From the NCBI RefSeq assembly GCF_000213175.1, contig NW_009799179.1, positions 7,797,981 through 7,861,980 on the forward strand: DNA of 64,000 nucleotides, given 5' to 3'. This stretch comes from Neurospora tetrasperma FGSC 2508 (Eukaryota > Ascomycota > Sordariomycetes > Sordariales > Sordariaceae). The translations under genes were made by a program, and so were the position numbers. The stretch's first letter is position 1, and every line of letters starts with the position of its first letter. Shown here piece after piece: positions 22,651 through 35,396 of the stretch. The notes under the pieces were generated by a model. That model did not search any database, was not told the DNA's origin, and saw only the letters and a list, made by a program, of their open reading frames with translations.

Positions 22651-25600
22651 CTAAGCAACGGGTCCATGCCCAGAAGGAGGGTGAGGGTAAGGGTAAGACA
22701 ACGGCTGCATGGCTTGAGGCGGCATATGTTGATGCTGGAGAGGGTGCATCGGTTGCATCTGTTGTTGCATCGGGGGCATCGGAGCCATTTGTGGCGGCAT
22801 CTGTCCCTGGCCCGGACCAGGCTGTGACATGGGTGCCATCTGGGCCATTGGAGGCATGGGCTGGGGAGCCATCGAGTGAGGTGGCATTTGCTGAGGGGGC
22901 ATCGATTGCGGAGGCATATGCTGCGGAGGCATGATATGTGGTGGAAGCGGGGGGAAGCTGTGCATCACCTGGTGATGGCCCTGTGCCACCTGGACGTTCT
23001 GAACTCCTTGAGGTTGGGGCGGCAAAGCCAACAGCCCGGTGTGAGTGGGACCAAGGCTTGGTGTTGTCGGGGCCGAGGCACCGGTTGAGGGGCCAGCGGA
23101 AACTGGATCTGGAGTCTGGCTCATCGACATCATGCCCGGCTCGTTACCGTTTGTCACGCCCGTTGCTGCCTTTTCGGCCTTCTTGTTGGCCAATGTTGTA
23201 CGGCGCTTTTCAACCGCTCCTTGCATTTCACCCGAAGCCCAGCGTCCTACGTCCCTGTTAGCTCGCGAACATGTCAACCCAAAAAAGGCAGAACAGCGGC
23301 ACACTTACGTCTCATGGAATAGCTCATCTTCTCCGACTTGCTCATCTCCGCATATGGCTTATCCGGCTCCGTAGTATTGGCCAGGGCAAAGCCACTGGGC
23401 ATCATCTTGGGAGGTTCGACAGGTTCGGGCGGGGTTGGCGTAGCCGCCTTCGGAGCCCGAGGTGCTTTACCTGGGCCCTTCAAGGTAGGATGTGGGCCAT
23501 TGTTGACGGGAGGGACCGCCTGGGGAGGCACTTGGGCAAAGCTAGGACCCATCGGAGGGGGTCCTGGGTTCTTGATCTTGATGCGAGTTAACGGCTTGGT
23601 GATAGCCGGTGGCGCGGGAACTTGCGGCGGAGGACCTCCTGGTGGGAAGGCTGGGGCGGCGTTAAATGTATGCATGAAAGGAGACGGACCAGGGGCCGGA
23701 GCGATGGGTGGCGGTCCACTGTTGAAGAACAATGCGGGTGCTTTCAATCCTCCTACGGGCTGCTGCGGAGCAAGTGCCGGAGGTGGTGGAGGAGGTACTG
23801 AAGTAGGCTGGCTCGTCACATTCGCGTTCTTCTTCTTAGGGCCACGCTTCTTAGGCTCGTGGCTCTCTGGTTTAGCCGGAACAGCGTTGCGAGCTCGCTT
23901 GTGCTGTCTTGGCTCAAGCTCGGGATCGTTCTCGAGCGCAAAGTTGCGTCTCCGCTTGTCACGCAACGAATAGCTCGACTCCGGGGTGCCGACCGTATTG
24001 TTCGTTCCCTCTGACGAAGCAGTTGATGGCCTCGGTACGTGCTGCTCTTGTGGTAGAGTTTCCGAAGCACCATTATCCAAGGTAACAGGGCTATTATAGA
24101 AAGATTGCGGAGCGATCTCTTGAACCGGAGGAAGGGCCACCTTGGGCTGACGCTGACGCTTAGTCTTTCCCTCCTCACTTTCAGTCGGAGCAGGCGCAGG
24201 GGCAGGTGTTTCCTCAACGACAGGAGGCGCAGCCGGTGCACGACCACGTTTGCGTCCTGGTTTCGGCTTGTCTACTGGCAATGTGGTCTCTTCAGCCTTG
24301 GGTTCCTCAAGTGCTACGCTAGCTGCGTCATCACCCAGTGGGACTTCCTCAGTTTCCTGGACTTGCTCGGCAATCTGAAATTCCATGTCCTGCTGAGACT
24401 CCTTGGCTTGCTCGGCTTCCAATGCCTCCTGGGCCTCCTTAGCTTGTTGTGCCTCCTTTGCTTGCTGAGCTTGCTCCGCCAAAATAAGTGCTTTGGGTTT
24501 GGGTCCGCGTCGTTTGCGGACTACAGGCTCAGGGACAATCTCTACGGCCGGAGTTTGGTCAGACGGCTCAACCGAATCGTCATTGGGAGCCATTTGCTTG
24601 CGCTTGCCACGCCGGCCAACAACAGTAGATGGGCCGCCGGTAGGGGTGCCGGCACGACTAGGATCCTTGCTCTGATCCGAGAGGTTGCGGGGCTTGCGCA
24701 CCCGCTTTCCTTCAACAACGTTTTCTTCGGCAAGCTCAGCCTTTCCAGCACCTTTCCTGTGTGGTCGGGTCTCGGTGATGTCCCACCGTTGCTCTTCGAT
24801 GTTTTGTCTACCAACCGCGTTGGCATGGGGATTGTGCTTGAAGCCATATGCTGCGGCCATGATCTTATCCTGGTCCTTTTGATGCTCGTAGATGGGATCA
24901 TCTGACGAAGGCTTCGGTGCGCGAACACCCTTGAGTTCGAAGGCGGGCGGTCCCTTGGTGGGTTCATCATAGTGGCGGCGGAAATGTGGTGCGTCCTCCG
25001 CTTTCAGCCGGTTTTCCCAGTTGACAATCGAGACATCATTCTTCTTGCGGCGCTCTGCATTGTCCTCATCGTCAACAACCTTCCTGAGCTCGCGGAATTC
25101 ATTCTGCCAGACACTGAGGGTTTCAGACATGGCTTCAGCCAACTTGTAGAGCATGGCAGTGTCCATATCCTGGTAGTCTTCCAAGAGATCCGCAAAATCT
25201 TGAACGTCGCGAATCTTGGGGAATGACCACTGTTTCCGTGGCTGCCGGACCACCTCTAGGGGTTCTATAGAGCCCGCGGCTTTTTCAGGGTCAAACACCG
25301 GCCCATTAACATACTGCCCATCTTCATCGTCGGCCACAGATGCGGTTGCCAGATCTTCCTCGTCCACCATCTCGGAGGGAGAAGGCGCGGCAGTCGGAGG
25401 TTCAGTTTGGGGCACATCATCGGATGCTTGCCCTGTTGGACGAGAGGCTTGCTTCACCTTTGGTACGGGAGCTGGCTCTGGTGGGGGGAGTGTTTCCGCT
25501 ACTTTGCCTCCAGACTCAGCCTGTGCTTCCTTCAGTCGTGGAATATAGTAGTTATCTCTAAACTCCTTCATTGACATACGAGGCTGGCCACTCGCCACCA

Positions 25601-27662
25601 TCTTTCCAGTTTCCTGTCGCCAGAGTTTGTAAAACTCTTCCGTCTTCAGCTTGCGGCGCCCATCCCAATGGAATTCAGTAGACGTGGGTTCCGGCACGGC
25701 GGCCGGTGCGACCGGCACCGGCTGTGCAGGGGTGGGAGCCGGTGAGGTGGCCGGCGTCGGTATAGGCGTAGGATTGGCCTTCGTCATAGGATCAAGGACA
25801 AGCCTTTCAGTAAAAGGGCCAGGGTGTGTGACATCATCGTCCACGTAGGGCGTAAGCTTCAGAGAAGCAGCGATGGGTGTCTCGAGGCTATAGATCTTTT
25901 CGAGGTTCTTCAAACGGGGAGGGAAACCCGGCTTGGGAGGTCGTACCGTCCGAGAAGATGACGATGGGGAAGTTGTCGCAACCGAATTACTACCTTGTGT
26001 GGTATTGGGAGGGGATGGAGGGCGATTGCCGGGTTGAGAGTTGACCTTGGAAGAAGGAATTGGTGACGAGGGAATCAATTCTGGCACGGAGTGCAAATGG
26101 GTTGCTTCATCTTGCTCTGTGGGCTCTACCTTAAAGGGCCCATCGTGGAGTAGATTTGGGTGATTTTGGGGGTGTTCTGATGGATGTAATGTCTCAGTCT
26201 CGGTCGACATGGCGGTTACCTGGTGAGAGCCTTGCTCATTGGTTAAAGTGTCCTTGGAAGAAGCGGTGGTACCGTTCTCCCGTGTTGATGGATTTGGAGC
26301 CGGTTCATCCTCATTGCTGGTGCTTTCGATTTTGCCATGGGATGCGGAAGAATTTTGTGACTGGGACGAACTGACTGCTTCTCTGGAATCAGCAGCGCGA
26401 GGAAATGACTGTTCACCTTGCGGGACAGCACCGGATCCGTTGGGCTTTGACGATTGATTGGCCGCGGATGCACCTGCAACGGCCGACTGTTCCGACTCTT
26501 CCTCTACCTCGGGTATCTCATCCATCGAGACGCCGACTAAGATGGTATCTCGCACGTCATTGTCCGACCGGTGATGCTCAACATAAGTGCTCTGCGCTGT
26601 AGCCGGCTTCTTACCCGCTGGCTTCCGGTGAGAGGATGAGTTACGTGCAGGAGCCGGAGACTTGTTGCCCCGCTTGTTACGCAAGGCACTATGATCGTGA
26701 TCCTTGAGTTCTTCACCCTCAGAATCCCCTTGGGTACCCCTTCGCCGGCGTCCGCGGGTGGTTGGTGTGCCGGCAGGCCTGGCAGCGGAATCGACTTTGG
26801 TGGCGGCACCACCGAATACATCATCAATCTGTTCCTGGCTATAGTCGATCCGTGCACGCTTCCTGAGCGAGTGGCCGCCTTTGCTATTTGAGTTTCCCTC
26901 ATCGTCAAATTTGGGGGCTTCATGAGAGAAGTCAAAGGTCTTGGACCTTTTGCGAGCTGATGTGTTGCCAGCAGGCATGGCAGTGCTCGAGGGCGCCTCA
27001 AAGGTGAAAAGGGTTGTTGTATCCAATGCAGGTCCTCCGGCGGTGCGATCACTGTGTGGAGTGACGGGGAAGGAAGAAGTCGAATCAGGGGCCGATGGAG
27101 AAGCAGTGCGGCGCTGTTGAAGGTTTGGATAAGCGACTTGCTTGCTCCTACCACCTCGGAGGGAACCGACTGAAGGAGCGCGTTGATGTGTCGTCGGCGG
27201 CTGATGCGCCTGTTGCTGCTGCTGCTGTTGCTGCTGCTGCGGCTGCTGTTGATGTTGTGGTTGATGTTGTGGTTGCTGAAACTGATGGCCATGCATCTGG
27301 GGATATGGGTGCGTTGAATGGTGTGGTTGATTGTTCTGCACATGCGATGTAAAGGGGATTGGAGGATTCTGAGTGGTCAGATCCGAAAAGGGGGTGTAGG
27401 TGGAGGAGGGGTGAGGCGCATGTGAGGTGCTGCCGGGAATGGAAGGGTTAACAGTGCCCGTAGTTGTGGTGTTGGAGTGGTGAGAGCCATTGACTTGGGG
27501 AAAGGGTGTAATCTGAAATTGATGCTCGAATTCGTGCTGCTGAGCAATAGGACGCTGTTGATGTTGTTGTTGGCTAAACTGTTGGTGGTGGTGAGATGTA
27601 GTTGACAGGGTTCCACGCATCTTCTTGGTCGCGCGCCCGCGGCCACCACGTCCGCGCTCCAT
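22651..27662 (-). CDS. Large low-complexity, probably nuclear protein (1,649 aa), unrecognised
   Basis: Exon 1 is 27662-23309 and exon 2 is 23246-22651, joined across a 62-base intron (donor GTAAGT, acceptor GTAG) that restores SMRRRWASGEMQG. The N-terminus is basic (MERGRGGRGRATKK) and is followed by a Gln/His-rich tract from a CAG-like repeat (27190-27290). Several basic clusters look like nuclear localisation signals (KRGNKSPAP, VVGRRGKRKQ, VVRKRRGPKPK, GRKRGRAPA). The GRKRGR and RRGPKPK pieces resemble AT-hooks. Two better-folded segments stand out: DGRRKLKTEEFYKLWRQET (about 680-760) and WSFPKIRDVQDFADLLEDYQ with following helices (about 830-960). An alanine/glutamate coiled coil with AKEAQ repeats lies near 1090. 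The C-terminus is a long Met/Pro/Gln repeat (PPQxMPP). The composition suggests a chromatin or transcription scaffold; that is inference, and I recognise no named family. Confidence 0.85.
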
Positions 27663-29391
27663 GTTAAAGCAGACTTCAGTTGTAATTCACTCTGCAGCAG
27701 AAGTGAAGGACCGGACTGGACTGCACAGACACACTTTTCTTTGAGCCTCAGCTATCAGCTGGTCAGAGTGGGAACTTGATATTATTTGGGCGGTGGTGGA
27801 ACATAGCGACTCTGCCAGTGAGGCGAAAAGCCAAAGAAAAAAAATGCACTAACCTTTCAACGTGTCAGGGAGTCCGGCTTGCTACCTCAGAGCTTGTCAA
27901 TGGTTGGATCCCAAAGACGCTCAGGCTTGGCGTCGGTTCGCTGAGAACAGCGTTGTCCGGTTGGGTGAAAAGGGTATGCTGGAAAAGATGCCGAATAGCA
28001 ATGCTCGCTGTCTGTTTGGCAATGCTGCTTGTCCGCCGTCAAATTCCTCCTGAAGGTGAAGTGGCAGAGGATTGGCCAGAGTTGTGTGTAGTAATGGGCG
28101 ACTTGCAGTTATGTCGAGGGTTGGAGGTGTTTTGAGTGAAAAGTGAGGCCGGACGCACGGGCAAAGTATGTAGTGTACTATGGTACAGTACAGATGGGAT
28201 GGGCGGTATTAGTGCAAGCCGCCGGGGCCAAGCAGTTCTGTGTGAATAATGTGTGCACCCGACCGTCTGAAGAAAACCGAGGGAATCGGGACGGGCTGAA
28301 GACAGAATAATCCGAATTGGCGAGTAGGTTGAAATGCGCGAAAGGGAGGTAGAGATGATGTTGCGGCGTCTTCCTCAAGTCGCTGCTTGATTTGTTGGCT
28401 GGGAAAGAGGCCGTGACTTTGACGGCCGAGTAGATTTCTTCCTCGCATCAATTTTGGAGGTTCAGATTCCCGAATAACTGAAGCTACAGCCAATCGTACA
28501 CGAGTACAGGTTGCAGTCCTGTCCTGGCAGACCCACTGCACAGCTGGCTGCCAGTCGACAAGGCCACTAACATGCTCCAGCTCATGTGTCGAATGAGACA
28601 GCTGGCCAATTACACTTCACCATTTGCAGCGTGCAAGTGTGGATCAACACAACCTTGGCCGCTCTTTTGCTTCATGCCAGTCATTGCGCGAGCCACCTGG
28701 CTGGATTCACTCTGAACAGAACCTGAATGGGCCACTGCAAGCTGGCAGGCAATTGAGGGGTGTCTGGAGTAATGATGAACTTTGCGTTTAACACTCGTGG
28801 TCCAGCTCCGACAGTACGTAGTGCGTTGAGGACAATAAGGCTGACGACTGATGATGAGGCTCCCGTCTCACCAACAAGGATAAGGAAGGGCTGCAAGAAT
28901 AAAGTGGATGCCTTGCGCCTCTCCGGCATTGCTCCAGCCCCAGAGTGACGACGATTCACTTATTCTTGACCCCAACACAAACCGTTATTACATTGATGTG
29001 CTTGCTACAAACCACCTTGAGAATTTTATATAATGTGCGTGTAAGAGCGCCCAAGTCAAGTCAGAGTATGCTTCTCGCACACCCACAAGTGATGATGGAT
29101 GATATGACTTTCCATTTTCCCTCTTCGTGTTTGTGTAGGTACACAGTAAGAGTGCACAAGTACCCGTGTACCGACCGACACATTCGTGCAACCCCGCAAA
29201 TCCGCACCCACCAACTCTGCCTGGTCCCCGCAGTGCTTTGGGTGCGTGCCCCGTCCCTGGATGGCCTGGACTGTGCTCCCGCCCGCCGCCGCTCCCTTAT
29301 CTCGATTGAATCCACCCAGAGACATCATTCCACCCCCTCGAACAACCCAACACAAGAACATCGGGACGCACATTGCCCGCCAACACACACA
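27663..29391. other. Divergent promoter region
   Basis: About 1.7 kb between the start of the large minus-strand gene and the MTC1-like gene. Frames are short and overlapping with no family motif. The last 400 bases are GC- and pyrimidine-rich, a likely leader of the MTC1-like gene. No intact gene is supported. Confidence 0.5.
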
Positions 29392-31063
29392 ATGGCCACC
29401 AAACGATCCAAGACTGATCCTACCGACGACGAACTCGGTGAGCTCTTCGAGGGCATCGGCGACGACATTGCCATCAAAAAGTCATCGACGCCAAAGACCA
29501 AGCGAGCGCCTGCCAAGCCCAAGAACGATGCTGCCGACCGAGATATCCTGGCCGAGCTAGAGGACGAGCTTGTCTCGAAAGCCCCCGAAAGACCTCATAC
29601 GCCTCGCGTCCGCGACATCGCTGCCAGAGCTTCGCCGGCAAAGCGCACCTCGACCAACACTCCACCTCCTCCCGCTGCTGACACCGGCGCTTCCACACGA
29701 AAGTCAGGCGAAAGCACCGCATCCCACCCGACCGGCACCTTCACCCCCAGTGCGACAAGCTCCGATCCGCACGAATCCGAGAAGAAGCCAGCCGAGAAGC
29801 CACAACCAGCTGCGAACTCTGGCGGAAGTTGGTGGGGAGGCTTCTTGTCTACTGCCGCCTCAACTGCTGCTGCCGCCGTGAAGCAAGCCGAAGCCGCCGT
29901 CAAGGAGATTCAGCAAAACGAGGAAGCTAAGAAATGGGCCGACCAGGTTCGCGGCAACGTGGGCGCTTTGCGCGGCCTCGGTAAGTCTTGTTCTCCAGAT
30001 GGAACTCACTGCCGTCCCCACCATGTCTCTTTCTGTCATTGCAATCAAATGCTGATTGGTATCCTTCATCGCAGTTGGAGAAGATCTCGTACACCGCGCC
30101 ATCCCAACATTCACCAATATTCTCCATACCCTCGCCCCGCCCATTTCATCGCACGAGAGGCTCCTTATCCACATCACTCACGACCTCGTCGGATATCCCT
30201 CTCTCGATCCCCTTATCCACGGTGTCTTTAGTCGTGTCATGTCCCAGGTCGAGGGCGGCGATCTCCTGGTCATCCAGCGGAGCCAAGAGTCAACAGCACG
30301 CAACTCGTCCGAGAAGCCTTCCTTCTTCGGTGGCTCATCAACAGTCGGCTGGCGCGACGGGCCCTGGTGGCGGCAAGTCGAGATCCCTCGCGACCTAGGT
30401 GTCATCAACGGGCTTGTCGAGGGAACCAAGCTCTGCCGGGCTAACGCCGAGGGTTATGCCAACGATTACTTCGCCGCGCACGGTGGCATCGAGGCGGCGC
30501 GTCAGCGAGCAATGGAGCCGGCCCGCGAAAGCAACCCCGTCCGGACTTCAGACATCTTCCTGTCGGTGCAGGCCATCGGTGTGAAGGAGGACAAGGCGCT
30601 CTTTGCGGGCTCGTCAGCCGCGGAGAAGGAGAAGGAGTCATCTGATGTTTTGGACGAGGACAAGACTGACGACTTGGTCTGCTTTGCTGTCTACCTCTTT
30701 GATCCCATCCATGATATCCAGTACTCGGCCGTTAGCCAGTCCATCCCCGCCAAGTGGATCCGCTGGCTGGACGCTGCCGCCGCGCCCCTTACCCCTGGCA
30801 GTGCCGATGAGGGTCAAGAGTTCGATTTTGAGCGTGTACCGGAGGAGATTCGTGAAATTGTCGAAAGCGGTGGCGTTGACCCGCGCGAGTGGGTTGCTGA
30901 GTGGGTGGAGGAGGCACTGAACCTCTCTGTGGGTATCATCGCCCAGCGCTACGTTGCGCGCAGAATGGGCGTTGGTGAGGGCAGCATTGGTAAGGGAAAG
31001 CAAAAGGTGGAGACCATCCTGGAGGAGGGCGGAAGTGAGGCTGCTCGGGCAGGCCTCATCTGA
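29392..31063 (+). CDS. mtc1: MTC1-like protein (maintenance of telomere capping 1 family)
   Basis: Two exons, 29392-29980 and 30075-31063 (GTAAGT donor, GCAG acceptor), give 525 residues. The layout fits the fungal MTC1 family (DUF5427). A polar, Lys/Pro-rich N-terminal third begins with TDDELGELFEGIGDDIAIKK. The hallmark GGSWWGGFLSTAASTAAAAVKQAEAAVKE helix (about 150-180) follows. Then comes a folded C-terminal domain with GEDLVHRAIPTFTNILHTLAPP and SHERLLIHITHDLVGYPSLD. In yeast the gene was found through genetic interaction with a telomere-capping mutant, and the protein is cytoplasmic and linked to COPI vesicles. Its biochemical role is unclear. The start codon lies in CACAATGGCC; the frame is open further upstream but without family features. 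Assignment is from remembered family features. Confidence 0.75.
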
Positions 31064-33794
31064 AAGAAACAGACATGTTGATGATTTGGCTTACAATGAG
31101 GCGTTCTTCTTTGGGTCTTTGTTCGTTTTTTTGTCTTACGCAATACCAAGTTGGTCATAATATTACACGCTAATGGACACAACTGGAAAGGACTTTTCTA
31201 CCAGGCCACAACAAGGAATCCTCAAATTGCCAACTGACAGCAACAACTAGTCCTATCATCTTGTGCTCAAGGAGGCCAGTGTCCGAGTAGGCTATGTTGC
31301 CAGCTCCGACTGCTTCTTCACGGCGCGACCACCCCATGTCAGGAACCCCCAAGTCTTGGCATGCGTCAACTTGTTCCACTCACAGAAGCCCCGTACGGGC
31401 GAGCCGCAACAGTGGAGTTGTATCAACCGTTGGTCCGTGGCCCGAGTTTGTAGTGTAAATTTCACCGCCGTCCTTGCTGCGGACAACAGCCTCTGGAGAT
31501 TGTCAAATTGTTTGCACGGGTCAAGAAATGCGCAAGAAACATGCGAAGGGCTGGTTTTCTTCAATCATAGCCGTAGTATTTTGACTGCGGCGGACAAAAA
31601 CAGATCTATTTCAATCGAATACAATCGGGGTTTTGTCCTTTTCGAATTTCCTTCTGGTCTGCCAGCGCCTTTCCCAATACGGTATTCTAACATTTCCCAT
31701 GTAAGTCAGCACAACATCAACATCAACTCCATATCTTCAACTTCCATGAACGAATTCGATCCGCAGAACAACCCCCGGACTTCCAGCATGCAAGGATCGA
31801 AGTGTAACATCACTTACATACCTAGGTAATTTCATCTATATAATGCTTACACCTGAATGCCAGTAACACGCCCCACACAAACCATTCTTCACTATAAGGA
31901 CCATGACATGACCAATGCCGAATACCGGTCACTTGGTTTCCCACTGCGACTCTCTGCGGCGTAGCTGGTTTTGACAGGCGTGACAGGTTCAGTTGGCTAT
32001 TCGTGAACTGGTGTAATGTGATCTTTGTCGGTCAAGTCCTCAACGACGACTTCGTCACATCTACAATCCAAGTTAGTAAGACACGTTACACAGAACCAAA
32101 CTATGAACATTGCTGGTACTCGTTGATGATGGATGGTTTGCCCGGCAGCCTGGTTGGCTTTGGGGAGATCTCACCGCAGTGAGAATGAGTGTGGATTGGG
32201 TTCCGAGTTTGGTTATGAATGATGCGGAACAATACCTACAAGCATTTCACGCCCTTCGGTATACATACCTGAAGGTCTTTTCTTTCAAAGAGTCTTATAC
32301 GTGATGATGGTAATCTGGGGCACTTCAGTCACGGCTCATTGGCAGTCAGCACGAAGGCTTCTTGGAGAAACTCAGCATGAAAATGTGCGGAAGCATTGTA
32401 AGTGCTAAGCTGACTGGACTCTGGAACAGTCAGGTACCTACCCGAACGACCTTTCTCGTCCTGTAGGTATTGGCACCGACAGCGGCAAATAGAGGGTTTA
32501 CTCCCCATAATCGTACACAACATGTAAGGTTCTTTTTTTCCACATGGCCATCATTGAACTGCCAGAAACCCCTTTTGTCATTCTGTCAAGTAATAGCAAC
32601 ATGAACCCCCCCAAATTGAGGCACAACTCAATCCTTAACGACTCAGCCCAGCCCAACTGAAAGTGGACATTCGCTCGCGTTCCACGATTCCATTTGGGTT
32701 ACATATAGCTGCGTCAACGGGCAGTGACTAAAGCCGATCACATACCTACCCTACCTACCTTACCGAGCCGCAAGGTCACAGCCGGTGTCCCAAGCACCTG
32801 GAGCCGAAAGCTTCCAATGAGCTTCTGACTGTGGGTCACCACCTAGCCAGGATGCAAGAGCATAATATTTACATGCTCGGTCAAGCAATTCACTGCACGT
32901 GGCAGCCCAGAAATTGCAGGGAGGTCATAAGGAGAGGGATGAGCCAAGGCCTCGGAAATCTCTGCGATCCGAGGGCCAGAGGGATGTCGGAAGCTTGGTT
33001 TTGTCTCTGTACTTGGCCCGGTGATACGGCCAAGACCGTAAGACGAGTTGCAAACAGGTTGCCTGGTGTATGAGTTGAGGTGTCTGGCCTTTGGAGGAGG
33101 TCTTGTGGGATAATGTCTTCCTCAAGTCTAGCGCATATGAGACTAAAAGAGCTAAAGATGTGTTTCTCGAGAAGGATTCAGCCACTCAAGAAATGATGAG
33201 GAAGAGTAAAGCCGTAGTTGATTTGAGGGTAAACCAGCGAGGGTCAAACATCGAGTCTATGGTACTACCTACGCAAGGACCATCACCGCCACTCAGCGCT
33301 CAAGATCACGAGAACTTCAAGAAGACTACCAGCAACTCACGCAATGGTATGTTTCTCACCATGACACTTGGCTGTGTGTCAGCACATTCGCCCAATGTGG
33401 GAATATCGATCCCGGTGAGAGTGATTCTGGTGACAAAGCTCAGAGAGGCACAGGAGTAGACTGCTCACTCTGACGATGTTGGCTTGTTGGTTGATTCGTA
33501 GGTAGTCTCGACAATATCACGGCGGTGTGATGTATGTGGCTCTGTCAACATGAGGGATCATGATATGGACAGATGCGGTATCATCCAGCGGCTTGACTGC
33601 GCAGAGTGATAGCCATGAACTAGGCAATTGCTAGACGTTCCAAAGTCTATAAGAAGACCGAGGAACCATCGCCAACTGTGTACAATCTTTTTCCTCATCA
33701 TCATCATCATCACACACTTCACCAGCACAATCATCATTCAACAATCCATATTTCACCTAACCTGTCACCTACCTATCCAAACCCATCAACCAGA
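31064..33794. other. Long intergenic region
   Basis: 2.7 kb without a convincing gene. A 188-codon plus-strand frame at 31263-31829 and a 122-codon frame at 33091-33459 are the longest. Neither has a recognisable motif, signal peptide or splice partner, and their composition is not gene-like. TACCTACC-type repeats (about 32745-32765) and a TCATCA repeat (about 33697-33715) are present, the latter in the likely leader of the next gene. Confidence 0.5.
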
Positions 33795-34214
33795 ATGTTC
33801 GCTCTCAACACCATCGTCGTCGCCATCGCGGCCCTCGCCGCCACCGCTCAGGGTGCCCCTACCGAGACTACCGTCGAATCTCGCCAGGTCGCCTGCCCCG
33901 CCAGCGTCCAGCTCTGCGGCTGGCGTATCCTTAACGATCTCAAGTGTAAGTTCATCTTTGCTTCCCAGCTCTAGAAATAACATATAGGCGCAGGCAAAAG
34001 AGCAGAAAGAAGAGCTAACCAAGAAATTACCTAATGGGGCACAGGCTCTGACAAGGCTCACCTCCTCGCCATTTCTCCCCCCGGGACCACCGAGGGCCAG
34101 ATATTCAACGCCATCTACGAGACTAACTCCACCGGCTCCGTCTGGCACTTTGTCCAGCAGTGCAATGGATGCAACAACTTTGGGGTTGGTATCCCGGCGA
34201 CTGTTTGCGTCTAG
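33795..34214 (+). CDS. Small secreted cysteine-containing protein
   Basis: Two exons, 33795-33945 and 34045-34214, give 106 residues. The intron has donor GTAAGT, branch GCTAAC and acceptor CACAG, and joins LKC to SDKAH. Residues 1-20 form a clear signal peptide (MFALNTIVVAIAALAATAQG) ending before APTETTVESRQ, where a dibasic-type or signal-peptidase cut could release the mature form. The mature part contains six cysteines (ACP, LCG, KCS, QCNGC, VCV) and one NST glycosylation site. Size and cysteine content fit small secreted effector- or antifungal-like proteins of ascomycetes, but I recognise no named family. Strong third-position C/T bias in exon 1 supports expression at a high level. Its promoter side contains a long CATCAT-rich leader. 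Confidence 0.8.
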
Positions 34215-35396
34215 AGAGTTGGTGCTTGTCTTGCACTTTGTCACTCGAGGAGACATTTTGGGGCAATGGGATGTGATGAAGAACGAAGGGTGGCAGTTTT
34301 TTTTCTTGATGGTTTGTGGCTTTACCAGCTAGGCCAGCTGTTCATTCCTTGTACACAAACTCTCGGTATTTAGTCGGTAGATCGAAATTAGAGTCTCACG
34401 ATCTGCGCGCAAATGAATCGCTCTTTCCTTGATACAATGAGTGACACCCGCCACTGCAAAGGATGAGATTTGAACTCGAACTGAAGCCGTGCATATAGGG
34501 TGACAAGAACGGAAGGCGCAAACCTTCAACATAACGTCAGCAGCCACTGGCATGGCGGGCCGTCTCCCGTTGACCGATTGTTTGTGTACTACATAGGTCT
34601 TATACGAACTTTTCTTAATTATTCTAGGGTTGTAGGCTTTGGGATTCCCGTCAGTTGCCTTCTTATCCCTTCAGGTAAACTGTGCGAAAAGATATCGTGG
34701 AGTGTCTTCAGTCTTCCAACTGGGCATACGACCCCAAACAGCTGCTACAGAAGAGGGTTAGGGTTCTCCCTTTGTTCGAATGACACATCTCATTGAGAAC
34801 AAGCCGCCACGTCTCCTTCCCGACTCTGGTTTTGTCATCTTGTCAACACAGCTACTGCCTCTGCCCTTTTACTCTTGATTTCCAAAGACTCATCTCCATC
34901 GTAGGTACATAGCGCAATTCGTCACCCCCCAAAACCCGAACCCACTCAACCCCCACGGTCCGTCGGTAACTGCCGGCGTTGACAGGGAACCCCGCACTTT
35001 CTCAGCGCTTGTGCCCCACGCTGCACGTAAGGCGAGTGGGCTGACAAACAGGCTTGTGAAAGGTTTCATTGCAGCCCCGTTTTTTTTCCACTTGCGCATT
35101 TTCCCTGAAACACTCATCGATCCTCCACTCATCATCTGCATCCAGCGTCTCGGGTCCGGACAACAACAACTTCATTTCAACTTAACGACAACGAAATACC
35201 ATCATCTAATCTTGGTTTACTACCTCAAACATACCTGCATAACCTTTTATCAACAGCACCACACTCATCTTCTACCGACCGACACCCCAGTTCCAACAGG
35301 GCATCCATCCATCTACCACCCCACAGAGCAAACCCAGACCACACCACCCGCCACGAACGAGGAGGCCACGTGGACAAGCAAAAATCAACAAAAAAA
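34215..35396. other. Intergenic region
   Basis: No supported gene. It contains two adjacent TTAGGG-like units (about 34755-34765), too few to call telomeric repeat. A CA/AC-rich leader precedes the next gene. Confidence 0.5.

Noticed and set aside
23338-23973. Long plus-strand frames antisense to the large minus-strand gene
   Set aside because: Gly/Ala-rich shadows of the Pro/Ala-rich coding strand, not independent genes.
31263-31829. 188-codon plus-strand frame downstream of the MTC1-like gene
   Set aside because: No motif, no splice partner, no signal peptide, and composition not gene-like.
34754-34766. Two adjacent TTAGGG-like units suggesting an interstitial telomere repeat
   Set aside because: Only about two units; this length is expected by chance.
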